A stretch of DNA of 64,000 bases, from assembly GCA_017450645.1 (NCBI GenBank), contig JAFSTE010000012.1:1-64000 (forward strand), given 5' to 3'. This DNA comes from Eubacterium sp. Lineage in GTDB: Bacteria; Bacillota; Clostridia; Oscillospirales; Acutalibacteraceae. The notes beneath the pieces were generated by a model. That model searched no databases and was not told the origin of the DNA. It worked only from the letters and a program-made list of their open reading frames with translations. This document shows positions 48,176 through 56,833 of the stretch, piece by piece; the stretch's first letter is position 1, and each line of letters opens with the position of its first letter. A program made the translations under genes and the position numbers.

Positions 48176-49362
48176 TAGCTATTCCTCTTTGCTTTCTTAT
48201 TTGTTTTCTTTTCGAGCTTGCCTTCTCTTTCGAGTACCATTGTATCTACAAGAGATATAATATCCTTGGCAATCGGAGAACGCGGCTTATAGGTTGTTAT
48301 CGGCTGACCGTTATTAAGCGATGAGTTAACGGTTTTGAAGTCGCTTGAAACAACCGCATAAGCGGGAATACCAAGAAGATTTTCAAAATCTTCGATTGTA
48401 ACGGTGTTTTTCTTGACATTTTTGTTAATTATAAGCTTAGCCTTATCCTTCTGGTTAAGTTGCTGAATAACGTTAAGGCAAACCTTAGCTCTTTTAAGCG
48501 AAAGAATGTTAACATCGTTAACCATAAAGATAACGTCTGAGCTTTCGATTGCGGTAATTACAGGGTCTGTAAGCGAGCAACCGCAGTCGATAAGTATGTA
48601 TTCAAAATAGTTTCTTGCAATATCTATGATAGATTTAACCGCTGCACTTGTAACATATTCTGCAAGCTCAGGTGACGGAGGTGATGCAAGAAGTGAAAGT
48701 CCCGAAGGATGAGAAGTACAGCAAGCTGTAAGGTTGTCGATAGACACGCCTCTGCCGTCTCTCGAAACATCAACAATTGTTTCGGTAGGATTAAGGTCGA
48801 GTGCCATATCAGCGTCGCCGAACTGCAAATCAAGGTCAATAAGAAGTGTCTTCTTACCTCTAGATGCGAGCTCAACGGCAACATTTGCAGCGATTGTAGT
48901 CTTGCCTACGCCGCCCTTACCACTAAAAAGACCGTAAACTGTAGAACGGGTTTTCTTCTCCATATTTGTGTCTGCGTGGAAGCGTCTTTCCTTAGCAACA
49001 AGGCGCTCCATATTTTCGCAGAATTCTTTACCATCAATTTCAAGGTCGAGAACCTGCTTAACGCCTGCCTGAGCAGCAAGGTTAACAATATCAACAGTAA
49101 CCTTATCCGTAAGAATTACAGGGATTGCGCCGAAAGAGGCAAGGTTCATATCCTCAATGAAATCCGCAAACTGCGTATTTATGTCGTAGCTGTCTACGAG
49201 GAAGGCAACAATATCAGGAACAAATCCCTGAATTCTGACCTTGGCATTAGGCTCAATATCGGAATAACCGATAATCGCAAAGTTTTCGTCAACAAGTTTG
49301 TTTTTAAGGGCAACCTTGTATTCTGTATCATTTGAACATACAACAATATTAATCTTTTCCAT
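48175..49362 (-). CDS. tadZ: TadZ/CpaE pilus localisation ATPase (MinD-like)
   Basis: The 395-residue protein has an N-terminal receiver-like domain without clear phospho-acceptor set (about 1-120) and a MinD/ParA-type ATPase domain with deviant Walker A GKGGVGKTTIAANVAVEL near 140-160. Such proteins place the Tad machine at the cell pole or other site. The start is ATG 49362 after TTGGAGAG; an in-frame TTG five codons upstream overlaps that site. Together with the DivIVA-like protein in the same operon it suggests spatial control of the pilus. Confidence 0.9.
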   Translation of the reverse strand: MEKINIVVCSNDTEYKVALKNKLVDENFAIIGYSDIEPNAKVRIQGFVPDIVAFLVDSYDINTQFADFIEDMNLASFGAIPVILTDKVTVDIVNLAAQAGVKQVLDLEIDGKEFCENMERLVAKERRFHADTNMEKKTRSTVYGLFSGKGGVGKTTIAANVAVELASRGKKTLLIDLDLQFGDADMALDLNPTETIVDVSRDGRGVSIDNLTACCTSHPSGLSLLASPPSPELAEYVTSAAVKSIIDIARNYFEYILIDCGCSLTDPVITAIESSDVIFMVNDVNILSLKRAKVCLNVIQQLNQKDKAKLIINKNVKKNTVTIEDFENLLGIPAYAVVSSDFKTVNSSLNNGQPITTYKPRSPIAKDIISLVDTMVLEREGKLEKKTNKKAKRNS

Positions 49363-49388
49363 AAACTTACTCTCCAATTCGTGATATT

Positions 49389-50066
49389 TTATTTACGAGG
49401 TTTAAGCACGAGCTTAAATGAATAATCGTTTTCAATCGTGTAAAGCTGAAGTGCCTGCTTTTCAGTAACTTCAACAGTTAATGTGCCGTAATCACGAATT
49501 GCGGAACCGCTTGCGCTGGCGCTTGCGTCAGCCGATGCGTTTGAAACTCTTAAAATTTTAAGGTCTTTGTAAGCAACTCTCGGAACGGTTTTGCCGCTGT
49601 CGTCTTTTTCATAAACAAGAACGTCAACCGTATCGCCTACGCTGATATAACCGTCAACACCGTTAACGGAGCCTGCGCTGAAGGAATACGCAACCTTGCC
49701 CTTGCTGAGCTTGTACGAAAGACCTACGCTGTCGTCGTCCATGCCCACAACTCTGTTTTCGTTAATTGTTTCGCCGGTGTAAATCGGGTCAACGGTAACC
49801 TTGTCAATAAGGTCCTCCTGATTTTTGATTGCAAGCGGGTCTGCAGTGTCCGAAACAACGGAAACTGTTTTGAACTTTGCAGTGTCCTCTTCAAACATTT
49901 CTGCAGTAATCAAAGTGTTTGAAGGGATATCCTCCGTTGCAACGATAACGTCAACCATGTTTGCGTCCTTAATCGAGGACTTTTTGTCGAGCTGGTTTGC
50001 AAACATAAACGTTGCAAACATAGCAAGCAGTGCAAAAACAACTGCGATTAAATAAACCTTTTTCAT
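49389..50066 (-). CDS. cpaB: CpaB/RcpC pilus assembly protein (SAF domain)
   Basis: The 225-residue protein has an N-terminal membrane helix (YLIAVVFALLAMFATFMF), then a SAF domain at about 38-105 (VDVIVATEDIPSNTLITAEM) and a C-terminal RcpC-type domain with ISVGDTVDVLV. In Gram-negatives it works with the secretin; here, in a single-membrane cell, it probably stabilises the pilus or interacts with wall glycan. Confidence 0.88.
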   Translation of the reverse strand: MKKVYLIAVVFALLAMFATFMFANQLDKKSSIKDANMVDVIVATEDIPSNTLITAEMFEEDTAKFKTVSVVSDTADPLAIKNQEDLIDKVTVDPIYTGETINENRVVGMDDDSVGLSYKLSKGKVAYSFSAGSVNGVDGYISVGDTVDVLVYEKDDSGKTVPRVAYKDLKILRVSNASADASASASGSAIRDYGTLTVEVTEKQALQLYTIENDYSFKLVLKPRK

Positions 50067-50171
50067 AAATTCTACCTTCCTTAATAATCCATTTCAGGAT
50101 TTAAATTTTTTAATATATATTTATAAGACTCCAAAAATGGAATCTTTAATATCCGTAATTAAACAAGCGCT

Positions 50172-50723
50172 TTAGTACGGTGAAGTGGTTGTAGTAATAT
50201 ACTGCTTCTCAGTCTTATACGTGGAAGTAACACTGAGCTTTTTCTTCATATGGTCCGCAGTAGCGCCTAAAATAGGAGTAAGAACGGTAGCATCTCCTGT
50301 AACCGTAACCTTGACATCCCCATTCCAACGGTTAGTTACGTTAAATGTACCATCCTGAATTGCATCGTGGTCGTAAGTATAGACAACTTTGATTCTTACA
50401 CTGTCTTCACTGACTCCCGTAGGCAGCGTATCCTTTACTGTATTGCAAATCTCCTGTTCGCTTACAGAGTATTCCGAAACATGCGAAAGGTCCATATTTC
50501 TGTTAACCACGACCTTGTCGGTTTTGTTATAAGAAATATCGGTGTACTCTACGCATGCGATACGCGCCGCATTTCTCGCACTGTTTTCAAGTGAAATATA
50601 ATTATAAAAAAGAAAGCCGAAGTCAAGAATACCCATGACCAGCAAAAGAAATATAGGCAATACGAAAGCAAATTCAATCATCGCCTGGCCGTTTTCTTTT
50701 TTATTTTTCTTGCGATTTTTCAC
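50172..50723 (-). CDS. tadE: TadE-like minor pilin
   Basis: The 183-residue protein begins at GTG 50723 with a basic head and the prepilin-like GQAMIEFAFVLPIFLLL segment typical of TadE-type pseudopilins, cleaved and then inserted in the membrane. The remainder (about 50-183) is a beta-rich extracellular domain. The ribosome binding site is weak (AAGGTTGGTGATGG). It follows the terminator below the pilin genes. Confidence 0.88.
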   Translation of the reverse strand: MKNRKKNKKENGQAMIEFAFVLPIFLLLVMGILDFGFLFYNYISLENSARNAARIACVEYTDISYNKTDKVVVNRNMDLSHVSEYSVSEQEICNTVKDTLPTGVSEDSVRIKVVYTYDHDAIQDGTFNVTNRWNGDVKVTVTGDATVLTPILGATADHMKKKLSVTSTYKTEKQYITTTTSPY

Positions 50724-50753
50724 GCCATCACCAACCTTATGTTAGTTTTAGCG

Positions 50754-50780
50754 AAAAAAGGGGCAGGTTTCCCTACCCCC
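50754..50780 (-). terminator. Operon-internal terminator below the Flp pilin genes
   Basis: On the minus strand GGGGTAGG GAAA CCTGCCCC is followed by TTTTTT. It sits between the pilin genes and tadE. Partial termination here would keep pilin transcripts far more abundant than machinery transcripts. Confidence 0.75.
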
Positions 50781-50799
50781 GTTTTCATTTTGACTTGCG

Positions 50800-50958
50800 T
50801 CATTTGGCTTTGTCAACAGCATCATTAGCGCCGTTAAATACATTTCTGATTTTTGGTCCAAAAGCTAAGAGGACAACGAGCGAAACGATTGCGATTAAGC
50901 CAAGTACAAGAGCGTACTCTACAATACTCTGACCGTTTTCATCAATAAAAAAACTCAT
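50800..50958 (-). CDS. flp: Flp pilin 1
   Basis: The 52-residue prepilin has DENG|QSIVEYALVLG, with predicted cleavage after the glycine and Glu-Tyr at +5/+6 of the mature form, followed by the hydrophobic helix LIAIVSLVVLLAFG and a short charged tail. AGGAGG precedes the ATG at 50958; an in-frame upstream start is rejected. It is the second of two similar pilin genes. Confidence 0.9.
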   Translation of the reverse strand: MSFFIDENGQSIVEYALVLGLIAIVSLVVLLAFGPKIRNVFNGANDAVDKAK

Positions 50959-51018
50959 TTTAACCTCCTGAATGCCAATGGAAAAGAAATATAGCGCTAA
51001 TATCATAATTGCTATTAA

Positions 51019-51186
51019 TTAACCGTTCGATGTAGCATCGTCAACTGCGGTGTTAGCCTTATTGAAGAGGTTCTTAATCTTCGGACCAAGTGCAATAAGA
51101 ACAACGATTGCAACGATAGCGATGAGACCAAGGATGAGAGCGTACTCTACCATGCCCTGTCCATTCTCGTCTTTAAGAAATGTCAT
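51019..51186 (-). CDS. flp: Flp pilin 2
   Basis: Translating the minus strand from ATG 51186 gives a 55-residue prepilin with DENG|QGMVEYALILG, then LIAIVAIVVLIALGPKIKNL and a tail ending ATSNG. GAAGGAGG lies nine to ten bases upstream. It is closely similar to, but distinct from, flp 1 (about half to two thirds of residues identical by eye). It is cleaved by the adjacent peptidase and probably forms the main fibre. Confidence 0.92.
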   Translation of the reverse strand: MTFLKDENGQGMVEYALILGLIAIVAIVVLIALGPKIKNLFNKANTAVDDATSNG

Positions 51187-51245
51187 TTGCCAGTTCCTCC
51201 TTCTTTTAGATTTTATTTAAAAGATACATTTAAATCTATATCTTT

Positions 51246-51935
51246 CTAAAATAACATCCCGGTTGATATATGATCAAACACGGAAAAGCACATCGTAACT
51301 ATTGTGCCGACTGATAAAAACGGACCCATTGGGACAAGCGTTTTCATGCCGCCTTTTTTCGTGATTTTAAGGTACACATAGTACAATGCAACCAGAAGCG
51401 CCATAATAACCATAGACTGGAAATAGCCTGTAGCATACACGCATATTCCGATAACGCCACTGTATTTTATATCTCCGGCTCCCATCGGAATTTTTAGCAG
51501 GCTGGGGATTAAGCACACTACCATTCCGACGAAAAATCCGACAAATATACTCGGGAAAATCTCCATCGATTTTGTGGATATACAATGATAAATTACATAA
51601 CCCAGCTCGATAACAAGCATTGTTAAAAGCAACGGGTTAGGTATCTTTCTGACTAAAGCGTCAACAAAAATAATACCGAAAATAGGAATCAGCAATAATA
51701 AATTCCTAACAAAAATATCTGCCGAATCGGCGCCGAATGTAATGCCTAATGAAGCGGCAACCGAAAGAACTATCGATAAAATATGTATGCTTCTCTTATT
51801 AAGCGGAGCAACTGCTGCAGGGTCTTCGGTTCTTGATAAAGCCAGCTTTTTAGAAATGGGAATTGAAATAATCCCAAGCACAATTCCGTATACAACAGAT
51901 ACGAGAATTTTGACTAATATTGGCGTAGATTCCAT
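51246..51935 (-). CDS. tadV: Prepilin peptidase TadV/CpaA (A24 family)
   Basis: The 229-residue membrane protein has six or so hydrophobic helices and the two catalytic aspartates in VDALVRKIPNP and PMGAGDIKYSG. The N-terminal methylase domain of full PilD is absent, as usual for TadV. It processes the Flp and TadE prepilins. The start is ATG 51935, five bases after AGGAG. It leads the tad operon. Confidence 0.92.
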   Translation of the reverse strand: MESTPILVKILVSVVYGIVLGIISIPISKKLALSRTEDPAAVAPLNKRSIHILSIVLSVAASLGITFGADSADIFVRNLLLLIPIFGIIFVDALVRKIPNPLLLTMLVIELGYVIYHCISTKSMEIFPSIFVGFFVGMVVCLIPSLLKIPMGAGDIKYSGVIGICVYATGYFQSMVIMALLVALYYVYLKITKKGGMKTLVPMGPFLSVGTIVTMCFSVFDHISTGMLF

Positions 51936-52212
51936 AAACACTCCTGCACAACAATAGTAGTAAAGATAATAATTATATTATGTTTACAATCAAATTATAG
52001 CAATTATTGGCTATTTTCACAAGTCTTTTTGTTTTTTTCGTTAGATATATACAATTTATGTATATTGTTTTTGTGCAACAAATACAAATAAAAGACGTTC
52101 TAACCACAAAATATGCTTTTGTTAATAATTGTTTACAAAAAATTTACATTTAAAATTGATTCTCTACTACCTTTATATCACGATATGCGACATATGTCAA
52201 TAATATGACGAT
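51936..52212. promoter_or_regulatory. tad operon promoter region
   Basis: This gap holds no gene. On the minus strand TTGTGA (52022-52017) and TATAAT (51999-51994) are 17 bases apart, giving a leader of about 50 bases before tadV. The remainder (52030-52212) is AT rich, with no recognised operator; it also covers the end of the methyltransferase gene transcribed towards it, whose terminator was not identified. Confidence 0.6.
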
Positions 52213-53361
52213 TTATTTTTTATACTTAACTATTTCAAATGTTTCTGCGTCGTAGAGCTTTATCTTTCCTTCATAGTCGTCAAGCATCTTTTGTTCTTTC
52301 TTTTCATTATAGTATTTTATCTTACGGCTGTCCTTTGAGCAGTCAAAATACATACGCTTGCCGTTCTTTGAAGTTGCAAAGGCGTACTGATGGATTGTGC
52401 GCTTACCTTTAATAACATCGGTAAACTCTATTTCGCCCTCGCTGTCATAGTAAAGTGCAAACTCAGCCATACCACCGTCATAACCGGTGCCGCTTTTAAA
52501 CTTGCGGGACATTACGGCGTTAAATACCTCAAGCGCTTCGCTTCCCTCAGTCTTTGACGCGTAGGTTACAGAATACGACTTCGTACCTGAAATATCCTGA
52601 GCCATCATTTCTTTACACTTATCACCATTAAGCATAAGTCCGCATTCGTTAAGCGCCATCATCCAACCGAGCCATCCGTATTCCGAGGTGTAACGCTCAA
52701 CGCTTATTACGCTACCGTTGTCATCAAGGTGCTTTGTGATAATTTTTGCAAAATCCATAAATGCGTTTTTGTAATTCTCTTCCCTGTCCGGTCTGTAACC
52801 GAGGAAGTTAAGTCCCTGAGTCTGCATTTCGCATACATCAAGTAGCGAACGAAAAGAGGTAACGCACGAAAAAGTTCTGCCTAAATCAAGCTCATACGCG
52901 TCGCAGCAGATAAACTCAACATTATTTAAGCCGAATCTGCCGGCAAGCTCCTTAGCGTTTTCGATAGCTTTTTCGTTAATGTCAACACCGACAAAGCTTT
53001 TGTCCGGAAACTGCTTAGCCATAAAGCAGGTTACAATACCGCAGTCGCAGCACATATCAAGAACGGAGTCGCCGAGAACATCCGCGTCGTCAATAACAAG
53101 ATTACCTATATGTCTGAACACTCCGCCGTCAAAAGCAGCCGATACATATATAGAACCGTCGAGCGACCTGTTTTTAAGCTCGTAGAACTGAGCGTTATCA
53201 ACGGGAGCGCCCTCGCCTCTCGAATTAAGCTCATATGCCATATCCTGAGCGTACTTCTTGTCGGTCTTAATGGCAAGCCCTGCAATAAAATCGTTAGGCG
53301 TCTTAATATACTTAAGTCCGACCTCTTTCATATATTGTTCAACTTGTTCGTATGCAATCAT
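52213..53361 (-). CDS. Class I SAM-dependent methyltransferase, target unknown
   Basis: The 383-residue protein starts at ATG 53361 after AGGAG. Residues about 100-200 contain a Rossmann methyltransferase core: motif I SVLDMCCDCGIVT, where cysteines replace the usual GxGxG glycines in part, motif II FVGVDINEKAIENA and motif III VEFICCDAYELD. The C-terminal 170 residues form a beta-rich extra domain not recognised. The target could be a small molecule, protein or RNA; nothing nearby identifies it. A consensus promoter lies at 53390-53418. Confidence 0.7.
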   Translation of the reverse strand: MIAYEQVEQYMKEVGLKYIKTPNDFIAGLAIKTDKKYAQDMAYELNSRGEGAPVDNAQFYELKNRSLDGSIYVSAAFDGGVFRHIGNLVIDDADVLGDSVLDMCCDCGIVTCFMAKQFPDKSFVGVDINEKAIENAKELAGRFGLNNVEFICCDAYELDLGRTFSCVTSFRSLLDVCEMQTQGLNFLGYRPDREENYKNAFMDFAKIITKHLDDNGSVISVERYTSEYGWLGWMMALNECGLMLNGDKCKEMMAQDISGTKSYSVTYASKTEGSEALEVFNAVMSRKFKSGTGYDGGMAEFALYYDSEGEIEFTDVIKGKRTIHQYAFATSKNGKRMYFDCSKDSRKIKYYNEKKEQKMLDDYEGKIKLYDAETFEIVKYKK

Positions 53362-53389
53362 AATGGTTCTCCTAAAATATAATGTAATA

Positions 53390-53418
53390 ATTATAACATA
53401 CTTTATATAATTGTGCAA
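53390..53418 (-). promoter_or_regulatory. Promoter of the methyltransferase gene
   Basis: On the minus strand TTGCAC (53418-53413) and TATAAT (53395-53390) are 17 bases apart. Confidence 0.7.
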
Positions 53419-53447
53419 TTGATTTAAAAAACAAAAAATGATATAAT
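53419..53447 (+). promoter_or_regulatory. Promoter of the PAP2 operon
   Basis: TTGATT (53419-53424) and TATAAT (53442-53447) are 17 bases apart. The predicted leader is only about 10 bases, holding just GGTGAT as ribosome binding site. The -35 box abuts that of the divergent methyltransferase promoter. Confidence 0.65.
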
Positions 53448-53462
53448 GCAATCGGTGATATA

Positions 53463-54575
53463 ATGAAAAGTAATACTGTTAATATAAAAAAGCAGAAAAC
53501 AATCATGTATTTTCTGTATGTTCTTGTTTTTCTAATTCTATTCCTAATTGGCACATTTAAAGACCTGCAGATTGACATTAAGATTTTTAATTATGAAAAC
53601 GGCTTCGGTATTTTTATGGAACGCTTCGGCGCTTTTCCGCAGTACATAACTCAACTTCTCGGCTTCAGCGTACTGATTGCGGCATATCATAAGCCGAACG
53701 ACGCGTTTGATATAGCGCAGTCATTTTTGCCGTTTATAAATAGGTTAAGAAATATAAAAATATTTAATTATATACTATATATAGGACACTTTGCTGTTTA
53801 TCTTGCATTTATATGGGGTGCGTTTTGCGGCAGTGATTTGTTTTTAAACTTCATTCTCGGCGAGTTTAAAGGCTGTAATATTCAGGATTTGCTTGTAATC
53901 AAAGGCGTACCTAAATTTATTGCGGTGGTTGTGTGGAGCGTAGTGAGAATTGCGCTGGTTGCGCTTTGCGTTTATCTTTTTACAAAGGTAAAAAAAGAAA
54001 AGCTCAAAATGCTCGAATTTATGGCGATTGCAGGGTTAATTCTGTTTTACAGCACCGACATTATACCCGTTATTAAAGCGCATTTTCACCGCGTTCGGTT
54101 CAGGGAAATGATTGCGTATTCATACTCTATAGTAAACGAAAACGGACAGACATCCATAGGCAACACCGTTTTACAAAAGGAGTGGGCGCAAAACGCTATT
54201 TACTATGCATACACGCCCTGGTACAAAATCGGTGAGGAATATAATGTTTACAGTAACAGCACCTCTTTCCCGTCGGGGCACACCGCTTCGGCTTGCTTTG
54301 CGATGCTGCTGCCGATGCTTGTAACAAAGGGTAAAAAAGCCGATAAGCTCTTTATTCCCGCCTTTATAATCGGCTTTGCGTATACGCTTGGCGTAGGTAT
54401 TTCAAGGCTTATAAGAGGCGCGCATTTCATGAGCGATATCGCGGCTGCCGCGCTGATTATGTTTATACTTTTATTAGTAATTATGGGCGTTATGAACTAT
54501 CTTGAACGGTACTCCGAAAACAAGATAAAACGAATTAAAAGAAGAAGTATTAAAGCTGAGGTAAGTAATGATTAA
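53463..54575 (+). CDS. PAP2 family membrane phosphatase
   Basis: The 370-residue protein has at least six membrane helices. PAP2 motif 2 is seen in SFPSGHTAS with H273, and motif 3 in SRLIRGAHFMSDIAA. Motif 1 is weak (KAHFHRVRFREM rather than KxxxxxxRP), yet the histidine catalytic pair is intact. The family dephosphorylates lipid phosphates such as undecaprenyl pyrophosphate or phosphatidic acid. The large N-terminal membrane part (about 1-180) precedes the catalytic region. The next gene overlaps its stop by eight bases. Confidence 0.82.
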   Translation: MKSNTVNIKKQKTIMYFLYVLVFLILFLIGTFKDLQIDIKIFNYENGFGIFMERFGAFPQYITQLLGFSVLIAAYHKPNDAFDIAQSFLPFINRLRNIKIFNYILYIGHFAVYLAFIWGAFCGSDLFLNFILGEFKGCNIQDLLVIKGVPKFIAVVVWSVVRIALVALCVYLFTKVKKEKLKMLEFMAIAGLILFYSTDIIPVIKAHFHRVRFREMIAYSYSIVNENGQTSIGNTVLQKEWAQNAIYYAYTPWYKIGEEYNVYSNSTSFPSGHTASACFAMLLPMLVTKGKKADKLFIPAFIIGFAYTLGVGISRLIRGAHFMSDIAAAALIMFILLLVIMGVMNYLERYSENKIKRIKRRSIKAEVSND

Positions 54576-54879
54576 ATATATTGTTCTTGCGGTCATTATC
54601 GTGTGTATTACGCTTATAGCGTGCTTTTGGGCGGCGCGAAACGAGCAGGGCAAGAGCGACGAAGCGCTCGTTACAAAGGATATGACGATAAAAAAAATAA
54701 CCTCGCTCGACGAGGGTATATCCGAGCTGCTGTCGCAAAACGGGATGAACTGTATCGGCTGCCCGTCGGCGGTCAGCGAAACGCTCGAGCAGGCGTGTAC
54801 TGTACATAATACAGACTGCGAAAAAATGCTTAAAATCATTAACGATTATCTTGAAAAAGGAAGTAATAATGGAGATTAA
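54568..54879 (+). CDS. DUF1858 domain protein with membrane anchor
   Basis: The 103-residue protein has an N-terminal membrane helix (IVLAVIIVCITLIACFW) and then a DUF1858 domain with GMNCIGCPSAVSETLEQAC. The CxxC pair is typical of the hybrid-cluster-associated form of this family, thought to bind metal or a redox cluster. Fusion to a membrane helix is less common than the free domain. It overlaps the PAP2 gene and its stop lies inside the next gene, so all three are translationally coupled. Confidence 0.75.
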   Translation: MIKYIVLAVIIVCITLIACFWAARNEQGKSDEALVTKDMTIKKITSLDEGISELLSQNGMNCIGCPSAVSETLEQACTVHNTDCEKMLKIINDYLEKGSNNGD

Positions 54880-55288
54880 GATTTTCAAAAACGGCTGTCC
54901 CCCGCAGGCTATGGAAATACGACAGACGGTATTTGTAGACGAGCAAAAATTCGTTGACGAATTTGACGAGGTGGACGATTTTGCAACGCATTTTGTAATG
55001 TATGACGGTGAGCGTCCGATTGCTTGCGCGAGGGCGTTTTTTGACACAAAAGAGAATGCTTATCACATCGGCAGAGTCGCTGTATTAAAGGATTACAGAG
55101 GTCGTCACCTCGGCGAAGAAATAATGTTTTTTGCCGAAAACGAGCTTAAAAATAACGGTGCGGATTTTGTAACCCTCTCCGCTCAGACGAGGGCGAGCGG
55201 TTTTTATAAATCCCTCGGCTACGAGCCGTACGGCGAGGAGTATTTCGACCAGTACTGTCCTCATATTGCAATGAGAAAAGAGCTTTGA
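54869..55288 (+). CDS. GNAT family acetyltransferase
   Basis: The 139-residue protein is a compact GNAT with acetyl-CoA motif RVAVLKDYRGRHLGEEIM and the C-terminal SGFYKSLGYEPYGEEY, close to ElaA/YjcF-type acetyltransferases. The start is ATG 54869 after AAAGGAAG; it overlaps the preceding gene by 11 bases. Substrate is unknown. Confidence 0.82.
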   Translation: MEIKIFKNGCPPQAMEIRQTVFVDEQKFVDEFDEVDDFATHFVMYDGERPIACARAFFDTKENAYHIGRVAVLKDYRGRHLGEEIMFFAENELKNNGADFVTLSAQTRASGFYKSLGYEPYGEEYFDQYCPHIAMRKEL

Positions 55289-55307
55289 TTTAGTCAAGGC
55301 TCTTTTT
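55276..55307 (+). terminator. Terminator of the PAP2-DUF1858-GNAT operon
   Basis: AAAAGAGC pairs with GCTCTTTT, extended by TTGA/TCAA, followed by a T run; the GNAT stop codon is in the loop side of the stem. Confidence 0.8.
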
Positions 55308-55411
55308 ATTATGAAAATATAGTTAATTTTTTAACGATTTTAGACAATAAATCACCCTGTTTTTATTGCGATTTCAACAAAATATGAGCGCTTTTTTATC
55401 AACTTGTACAA

Positions 55412-55440
55412 TTGAAAATGACTATTTTATATGATATAAT
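55412..55440 (+). promoter_or_regulatory. Promoter of the rnf operon
   Basis: TTGAAA (55412-55417) and TATAAT (55435-55440) are 17 bases apart, 41 bases before rnfC. The gap before it (55308-55411) is AT rich with nothing recognised. Confidence 0.75.
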
Positions 55441-55481
55441 TATAATGTTAGTTTATAAGTATTAATAAAGGAGAGAACTCT

Positions 55482-56819
55482 ATGGGTGTCAGAAAAACAT
55501 TTAGAAGAGGCGTACATCCTAAGGGCGGCAAGGATTTGTCAAAAGACTGTCCTATCCGTGAGATTGCCGCAGAGGATGTTATGGTCTTTCCGCTGAGCCA
55601 GCACATCGGCGCCCCTGCTAAGCCTTTGGTAGAAAAGGGCGACAGGGTTTTAAAGGGTCAGATGATTGCAGAGGCAGGCGGCTTTATTTCGGTACCGATT
55701 TACTCCTCTGTTTCGGGAACGGTTAAGAGCATCGAAAAGCGTCTTGTTGCAAACGGTTCAAAGCCCGACTGTATCGTTGTTGAAAACGACGGCGAGTACG
55801 AATGCACGCAGAACTACGGCTACGAAAACAATGTCGACGCTATGACCGCTGACGAAATAGTCGGAATTATCAAAAACACGGGTATAGTAGGTCTTGGCGG
55901 TGCGGGCTTCCCGACGGGCGTTAAGGTTTCGCCGAAGAACGCAAACGATATCGACTATCTTATCATTAACGGCGCGGAGTGCGAGCCGTATCTCACCTCG
56001 GACTACCGACTTATGCTCGAAAGACCCGAGGAGATTATCCGCGGTATTCAGGCGCTGTTAAAGGTGCTGCCAAAGGCGCACGCGATTATCGGCATTGAGG
56101 ATAACAAAAAGGATGCGCTTGACGTTATGGAGCGCATGGCGAGAATTGACGACAGGATTGACACCTGTAAGCTTAAAACAAAGTATCCGCAGGGCGGCGA
56201 GCGTCAGCTTATTTACGCTATCACGGGAAGAAAGATTAACTCTAAAATGCTTCCCGCCGACAAGGGCGTAGTTGTGGTTAACACCGCAAGCTGCTTTGCA
56301 ATTTACGAGGCGGTTTATAAGAATATGCCGCTTATCCACAAGGTTATGACCATTACGGGCGACGCTGTTAACGAGCCGCAGAATGTCGATGTACCGCTCG
56401 GTATCAGCCACAGCTATCTGCTCGAGCAGTGCGGCGGCGCTAAGGATAATGTAGTTAAGTTCATTTCCGGCGGCCCGATGATGGGTATGGCTATGAGCAC
56501 GCTGGATGTGCCTGTAATTAAAACCTCCTCGTCCATCCTCGCTTTTTCGCAGGACGATGTAGAGAAGGCTGCTAAGATTGAAACCGCTTGTATCCACTGC
56601 GGACGCTGCGTTGCAGTATGCCCGCAGACGCTTGTGCCGCAGATGATGGGCAGGAGCATTAAGGCGGGAGATATTGACCGTTTTGAAAAGATAGGCGGTA
56701 TGGAATGTATCGAGTGCGGCTGCTGTTCGTACGGCTGCCCGGCTAAAATTCCGCTTACACAGATGTTTAAGCTCGGCAAGGCTCAGTTAAGAGAAGCTGC
56801 TGCGGCTAAGAAGAGTTAA
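55482..56819 (+). CDS. rnfC: Rnf electron transport complex subunit C
   Basis: The 445-residue peripheral subunit has the N-terminal barrel-sandwich domain (about 30-90), the NADH/FMN-binding region with VGLGGAGFPTGVK near 133-145, an SLBB domain, and two 4Fe-4S motifs at the end, CIHCGRCVAVCP and CIECGCCSYGCP. It transfers electrons between NAD and the membrane subunits. AAGGAG precedes the ATG. It leads the complete rnfCDGEAB set, which couples ferredoxin oxidation to NAD reduction and ion pumping. Confidence 0.96.
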   Translation: MGVRKTFRRGVHPKGGKDLSKDCPIREIAAEDVMVFPLSQHIGAPAKPLVEKGDRVLKGQMIAEAGGFISVPIYSSVSGTVKSIEKRLVANGSKPDCIVVENDGEYECTQNYGYENNVDAMTADEIVGIIKNTGIVGLGGAGFPTGVKVSPKNANDIDYLIINGAECEPYLTSDYRLMLERPEEIIRGIQALLKVLPKAHAIIGIEDNKKDALDVMERMARIDDRIDTCKLKTKYPQGGERQLIYAITGRKINSKMLPADKGVVVVNTASCFAIYEAVYKNMPLIHKVMTITGDAVNEPQNVDVPLGISHSYLLEQCGGAKDNVVKFISGGPMMGMAMSTLDVPVIKTSSSILAFSQDDVEKAAKIETACIHCGRCVAVCPQTLVPQMMGRSIKAGDIDRFEKIGGMECIECGCCSYGCPAKIPLTQMFKLGKAQLREAAAAKKS

Positions 56820-56833
56820 GGAGGGGTGAATTA

